From positions 1 through 64,000 of the forward strand of contig NZ_VJNO01000017.1 of assembly GCF_007096885.1 (NCBI RefSeq): 64,000 nt of DNA. Reading direction: 5' to 3'. Positions 60,176-64,000 of the stretch are shown here, one piece after another. A program made the translations under genes and the position numbers. Source of the stretch: Streptomyces sp. 130. GTDB taxonomy: Bacteria > Actinomycetota > Actinomycetes > Streptomycetales > Streptomycetaceae. Under the pieces are notes generated by a model, which saw only the letters and a program-made list of their open reading frames with translations, ran no database searches and had not been told where the DNA came from. Positions within the stretch are counted from its first letter, which is position 1; every line of letters begins with the position of its first letter.

Positions 60176-60574
60176 ATGACCATGACTGATCCCATCGCAG
60201 ACATGCTCACGCGTCTGCGCAACGCGAACTCGGCGTATCACGACGACGTCACGATGCCGCACAGCAAGATCAAGTCGCACATCGCGGAGATCCTCCAGCA
60301 GGAGGGCTTCATCACCGGCTGGAAGGTCGAGGACGCCGAGGTCGGCAAGAACCTCGTCCTCCAGCTGAAGTTCGGCCCGAACCGCGAGCGCTCGATCGCC
60401 GGCATCAAGCGCATCTCGAAGCCGGGTCTGCGTGTCTACGCAAAGTCCACCAACCTGCCGAAGGTCCTCGGCGGCCTGGGCGTGGCGATCATCTCCACGT
60501 CCCACGGTCTCCTGACCGGCCAGCAGGCTCAGAAGAAGGGCGTAGGTGGGGAAGTCCTCGCCTACGTCTGGTAG
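60176..60574 (+). CDS. rpsH: 30S ribosomal protein S8
   Basis: The 132-residue S8 starts MTMTDPIADMLTRLRNANSA and ends EVLAYVW. ATG 60176 gives the Streptomyces length. In other bacteria S8 represses the spc operon. Confidence 0.96.
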   Translation: MTMTDPIADMLTRLRNANSAYHDDVTMPHSKIKSHIAEILQQEGFITGWKVEDAEVGKNLVLQLKFGPNRERSIAGIKRISKPGLRVYAKSTNLPKVLGGLGVAIISTSHGLLTGQQAQKKGVGGEVLAYVW

Positions 60575-60595
60575 TCGGGAACGGAGGAATAGCTC

Positions 60596-61135
60596 ATGTC
60601 GCGAATCGGCAAGCTCCCCATCCAGGTTCCCGCCGGTGTGGACGTCACCATCGATGGCCGGACGGTCAACGTGAAGGGCCCCAAGGGCACCCTCACGCAC
60701 ACCGTCGCGGCGCCCATCGAGGTCACCAAGGGTGAGGACGGCGTCCTGAACGTCGTCCGCCCGAACGACGAGCGTCAGAACAAGGCCCTGCACGGCCTGT
60801 CCCGCACGCTGGTGGCGAACATGATCACCGGTGTGACCCAGGGGTACATCAAGGCGCTCGAGATCAGCGGTGTCGGTTACCGCGTCCAGGCGAAGGGCTC
60901 CAACCTGGAGTTCGCCCTGGGCTACAGCCACCCGATCCTGATCGAGGCCCCGGAGGGCATCACCTTCAAGGTGGAGACCCCCACGAAGTTCACCGTCGAG
61001 GGCATCGACAAGCAGAAGGTCGGCGAGACCGCGGCCAAGATCCGCAAGCTGCGGAAGCCTGACCCGTACAAGGCCAAGGGCGTCAAGTACGCCGGCGAGG
61101 TCATCCGCCGCAAGGTCGGAAAGGCTGGTAAGTAG
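60596..61135 (+). CDS. rplF: 50S ribosomal protein L6
   Basis: The 179-residue L6 lies near the factor-binding site. It reads MSRIGKLPIQVPAGVDVTI and has the C-terminal signature KPDPYKAKGVKYAGE. Confidence 0.97.
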   Translation: MSRIGKLPIQVPAGVDVTIDGRTVNVKGPKGTLTHTVAAPIEVTKGEDGVLNVVRPNDERQNKALHGLSRTLVANMITGVTQGYIKALEISGVGYRVQAKGSNLEFALGYSHPILIEAPEGITFKVETPTKFTVEGIDKQKVGETAAKIRKLRKPDPYKAKGVKYAGEVIRRKVGKAGK

Positions 61136-61137
61136 CC

Positions 61138-61521
61138 ATGGCATACGGCGTGAAGATCGCCAAGGGCGACGCGTACAAGCGCGCGGCTCGCAAGCGGCGC
61201 CACATCCGCGTCCGCAAGCACATCTCCGGTTCGCCGGAGCGTCCGCGCCTGGTCGTGACCCGTTCCAACCGCCACATGGTGGCTCAGGTCATCGACGACA
61301 TCGCGGGCCACACGCTCGCGTCGGCGTCGACCCTGGACGCCTCCATCCGTGGTGGCGAGGGCGACAAGAGCAGCCAGGCCAAGCAGGTCGGCGCCCTGGT
61401 CGCCGAGCGTGCCAAGGCCGCAGGCGTCGAGGCCGTCGTGTTTGACCGCGGTGGTAACCAGTACGCCGGGCGGATTGCCGCTCTGGCTGACGCCGCCCGT
61501 GAAGCCGGGCTGAAGTTCTAG
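61138..61521 (+). CDS. rplR: 50S ribosomal protein L18
   Basis: The 127-residue L18 binds 5S rRNA with L5. It contains RHIRVRKHISGSPERPRLVV and FDRGGNQYAGRIAALADAAR. It lies 2 bp after rplF. Confidence 0.97.
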   Translation: MAYGVKIAKGDAYKRAARKRRHIRVRKHISGSPERPRLVVTRSNRHMVAQVIDDIAGHTLASASTLDASIRGGEGDKSSQAKQVGALVAERAKAAGVEAVVFDRGGNQYAGRIAALADAAREAGLKF

Positions 61522-61567
61522 CCCCGGTTCCTACGCACAGCGGACGTAACAGAGAGAGGTAAATCCA

Positions 61568-62173
61568 ATGGCTGGACCCCAGCGCCGCGGAAGCGGTGCC
61601 GGTGGCGGCGAGCGGCGGGACCGGAAGGGCCGTGACGGCGGCGCTGCCGCCGCCGAGAAGACCGCGTACGTCGAGCGCGTCGTCGCGATCAACCGAGTCG
61701 CCAAGGTTGTGAAGGGTGGTCGTCGCTTCAGCTTCACCGCGCTGGTCGTGGTGGGCGATGGTGACGGCACCGTCGGTGTCGGTTACGGCAAGGCCAAGGA
61801 AGTTCCCGCGGCCATCGCCAAGGGCGTGGAAGAGGCCAAGAAGAACTTCTTCAAGGTCCCGCGCATCCAGGGCACCATCCCTCACCCGATCCAGGGTGAG
61901 AAGGCCGCGGGCGTCGTCCTGCTCAAGCCGGCTTCCCCCGGTACCGGTGTGATCGCCGGTGGCCCGGTGCGCGCCGTCCTCGAGTGCGCCGGCGTCCACG
62001 ACATCCTGTCGAAGTCGCTCGGGTCCTCGAACCCGATCAACATCGTGCACGCGACCGTGGAGGCCCTCCAGGGCCTGCAGCGTCCCGAGGAGATCGCGGC
62101 CCGCCGCGGTCTGCCCCTCGAGGACGTCGCCCCCGCGGCCCTGCTTCGTGCGCGTGCGGGAGCGGGTGCGTAA
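61568..62173 (+). CDS. rpsE: 30S ribosomal protein S5
   Basis: The 201-residue S5 lines the mRNA entry tunnel, where spectinomycin acts. A Gly/Arg-rich N-terminal extension precedes RVVAINRVAKVVKGGRRFSF and GYGKAKEVPAAIAKG. Its stop overlaps the rpmD start. Confidence 0.97.
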   Translation: MAGPQRRGSGAGGGERRDRKGRDGGAAAAEKTAYVERVVAINRVAKVVKGGRRFSFTALVVVGDGDGTVGVGYGKAKEVPAAIAKGVEEAKKNFFKVPRIQGTIPHPIQGEKAAGVVLLKPASPGTGVIAGGPVRAVLECAGVHDILSKSLGSSNPINIVHATVEALQGLQRPEEIAARRGLPLEDVAPAALLRARAGAGA

Positions 62174-62355
62174 TGGCTCGCCTCAAGATCACGCAGACGA
62201 AGTCGTACATCGGCAGCAAGCAGAACCACCGCGACACCCTGCGTTCGCTCGGGCTCAAGCGCCTGAACGACTCGGTTGTCAAGGAGGACCGCCCCGAGTT
62301 CCGCGGCATGGTGCACACCGTCCGCCACCTCGTGACGGTTGAGGAGGTCGACTGA
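62173..62355 (+). CDS. rpmD: 50S ribosomal protein L30
   Basis: The 60-residue L30 reads MARLKITQTKSYIGSKQNHR and is coupled to rpsE by TAATG overlap. rplO follows after 1 bp. Confidence 0.97.
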   Translation: MARLKITQTKSYIGSKQNHRDTLRSLGLKRLNDSVVKEDRPEFRGMVHTVRHLVTVEEVD

Positions 62356-62356
62356 C

Positions 62357-62812
62357 ATGGCGGAGAACAAGCCGCTGAAGGCCCATGACCTCCGGCCTGC
62401 CCCGGGCGCCAAGACCGCCAAGACCCGTGTGGGTCGTGGTGAGGCGTCCAAGGGTAAGACCGCCGGTCGTGGCACCAAGGGCACCAAGGCCCGCTACCAG
62501 GTTCCGGAGCGCTTCGAGGGTGGGCAGATGCCCCTCCACATGCGTCTCCCGAAGCTCAAGGGCTTCAAGAACCCGTTCCGCACGGAGTACCAGGTCGTGA
62601 ACCTGGACAAGCTCGCGACGCTCTACCCCGAGGGTGGAGAGGTCACGGTGGCCGACCTGGTCGCCAAGGGCGCCGTGCGCAACAACCACCTCGTCAAGGT
62701 CCTCGGACAGGGCGAGATCTCCGTCGCGCTGCAGGTTTCGGTCGACGCCGTCTCCGGCTCCGCCAAGGAGAAGATCACCGCCGCCGGCGGTACCGTCACC
62801 GAACTCGTCTGA
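62357..62812 (+). CDS. rplO: 50S ribosomal protein L15
   Basis: The 151-residue L15 assembles late in the 50S core. It has the N-terminal GRGEASKGKTAGRGTKGTKA and KNPFRTEYQVVNL. ATG 62357 fits the usual MAENKPLKAHDL start. Confidence 0.97.
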   Translation: MAENKPLKAHDLRPAPGAKTAKTRVGRGEASKGKTAGRGTKGTKARYQVPERFEGGQMPLHMRLPKLKGFKNPFRTEYQVVNLDKLATLYPEGGEVTVADLVAKGAVRNNHLVKVLGQGEISVALQVSVDAVSGSAKEKITAAGGTVTELV

Positions 62813-62843
62813 GACAACTCGGACACTGCGGTGACCTGAACAC

Positions 62844-62884
62844 CCGACCGGGGATGCCCACGCAAATGGGGCATCCCCGGTTGG
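62844..62884 (+). terminator. Hairpin between rplO and secY
   Basis: CCGACCGGGGATGCCC pairs with GGGCATCCCCGGTTGG (16 bp, one G-U) with a loop of 9 nt. No T run follows, so it may only reduce read-through into secY. Confidence 0.55.
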
Positions 62885-63036
62885 TCGTTCCTAGGGGGGC
62901 ATGTACGCCGGTAAGGTGGCGTCCGTTGCTGTGGTAACGCCTGGGCTCACCAGCCCGGGGCTCCTTGGCATTTACGTATCCGTCGATCCTCAAGACCGTC
63001 ACCTCTACGCTCTGCGCGGGGGTCGCAGGAGGCACC

Positions 63037-64000
63037 GTGCTCACCGGCTTCGCCCGGGCGTTCAAGACGCCCGACCTGCGCAAGAAGCTGCTCTTCACTC
63101 TCGGCATCATCGTGCTCTACCGGCTCGGGGCCCACATCCCGGTACCGGGCGTGAGCTACGAGAACGTCCAGACCTGTGTTGATCAGGCCAGCAAGGGCAA
63201 CAACAGCCTCTTCGGCCTGGTGAACATGTTCAGCGGTGGTGCGCTGCTGCAGATCACGATCTTCGCGCTCGGCATCATGCCGTACATCACGGCCAGCATC
63301 ATTCTCCAGTTGCTGACCGTGGTCATTCCCCGACTCGAGGCGCTCAAGAAGGAGGGGCAGTCCGGCCAGGCGAAGATCACGCAGTACACGCGTTATCTGA
63401 CGGTCGCGCTCGCCATCCTCCAGGGCACCGGCCTGGTCGCCACCGCCCGCAGCGGCGCGCTGTTCAGCGGCTGCCCGGTCGCGGACCAGATCGTGCCGAA
63501 CGACTCGCTGTTCACGACCATCACGATGGTCATCACGATGACCGCCGGCACCGCCGCCGTCATGTGGCTCGGTGAGCTCATCACCGACCGCGGCATCGGC
63601 AACGGCATGTCGATCCTGATGTTCATCTCGATCGCCGCCACCTTCCCGTCGGCCATGTGGGCCATCAAGACCAGCGGCAAGCTGGCGGACGGCTGGATCG
63701 AGTTCGCCACCGTCATCCTGGTCGGCTTCGTCATGGTGGCCCTCGTCGTCTTCGTCGAGCAGGCCCAGCGCCGTATCCCGGTGCAGTACGCGAAGCGCAT
63801 GATCGGACGTCGCTCGTACGGCGGCACCTCCACCTACATCCCGCTGAAGGTGAACCAGGCGGGTGTGATCCCCGTCATCTTCGCTTCTTCGCTGCTCTAC
63901 ATCCCGGCCCTGATCGTCCAGTTCTCCAACTCGAAGGCCGGCTGGGCGATCTGGATCCAGGACAACCTGACCAAGGGCACCCACCCGTACTACATGACGG
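63037..64000 (+). CDS. secY: Preprotein translocase subunit SecY (partial)
   Basis: This is the start of the translocon channel. It reads MLTGFARAFKTPDLRKKLLF, then membrane helices and the plug region, TVVIPRLEALKKEGQ, and EQAQRRIPVQYAKR in the large cytosolic loop. GTG 63037 follows AGGAGG. About 321 residues are present and the frame runs off the window end without a stop. Confidence 0.96.
   Translation, partial: MLTGFARAFKTPDLRKKLLFTLGIIVLYRLGAHIPVPGVSYENVQTCVDQASKGNNSLFGLVNMFSGGALLQITIFALGIMPYITASIILQLLTVVIPRLEALKKEGQSGQAKITQYTRYLTVALAILQGTGLVATARSGALFSGCPVADQIVPNDSLFTTITMVITMTAGTAAVMWLGELITDRGIGNGMSILMFISIAATFPSAMWAIKTSGKLADGWIEFATVILVGFVMVALVVFVEQAQRRIPVQYAKRMIGRRSYGGTSTYIPLKVNQAGVIPVIFASSLLYIPALIVQFSNSKAGWAIWIQDNLTKGTHPYYMT

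Overview
The window is chromosomal DNA of a high-GC actinobacterium, almost certainly a Streptomyces. The support is the third-position G/C bias, the GTG/TTG starts, the actinobacterial gene order, the NusG with an acidic N-terminal extension, the 1161-residue RpoB read from a TTG codon, and the near absence of TTA codons. It covers the transcription/translation core of the chromosome: aspC - tRNA-Trp - secE - nusG - rplK - rplA - lipoprotein - rplJ - rplL - rpoB - rpoC (2.8-17.6 kb), then the str operon rpsL - rpsG - fusA - tuf (24.6-29.0 kb), then the S10 and spc operons from rpsJ to rplO and the start of secY (53.1-64.0 kb, secY running off the end). All of these genes are on the + strand except aspC.

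Two accessory stretches interrupt this core. The first (17.6-24.3 kb) lies between rpoC and rpsL, on the - strand. It holds a Crp/Fnr-type cyclic-nucleotide sensor, then a tightly coupled operon: a class III nucleotidyl cyclase-like protein, a degenerate P-loop/HEAT-like protein, an SPFH-like coiled-coil protein, a PycTM-like membrane effector and an M48 metalloprotease. A CRP-type site lies between the crp gene and the cyclase. The cyclase and the P-loop protein share an odd glycine/histidine motif (NHGIGGGxFHGDV). I read this as a Pycsar-related immune system with extra parts, and it is the best candidate here for an undescribed system.

The second accessory stretch (29.1-52.7 kb) lies between tuf and rpsJ. 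It holds: GNAT and hemerythrin genes; a hyaluronan-synthase-like GT2 with a 51-residue LAQTG microprotein; an alkylsulfatase - GAP - SulP sulfur-scavenging operon; a TetR/NTF2-like divergent pair; a DUF998 gene followed by a two-component system; a WhiJ/AbaA-type cluster (ATP-binding protein, XRE-DUF5753, two DUF397); an XRE-ImmA protease coupled to a PIN nuclease; an RNA-repair operon (RNA ligase-kinase and MJ1316-EEP-nucleotidyltransferase); and the remains of a polymorphic toxin locus (truncated FG-GAP gene, nuclease tip, SUKH immunity gene) next to a deletion-like junction.

The left end of the window (about 1-350) is an extremely GC-rich 8-bp tandem repeat, followed by an NAD(P)-binding reductase divergent from its TetR regulator and by an adenosine deaminase. 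Regulatory features include predicted promoters for tRNA-Trp/secE, rplJ, rpoB, rpsL and rpsJ, the L10 leader, several terminators, and a 25-nt hairpin element shared by the rpsL and rpsJ leaders. By eye I found only two in-frame TTA codons in the window. Both are in predicted conflict genes (the P-loop protein and the PIN nuclease), so their translation should depend on the bldA tRNA.
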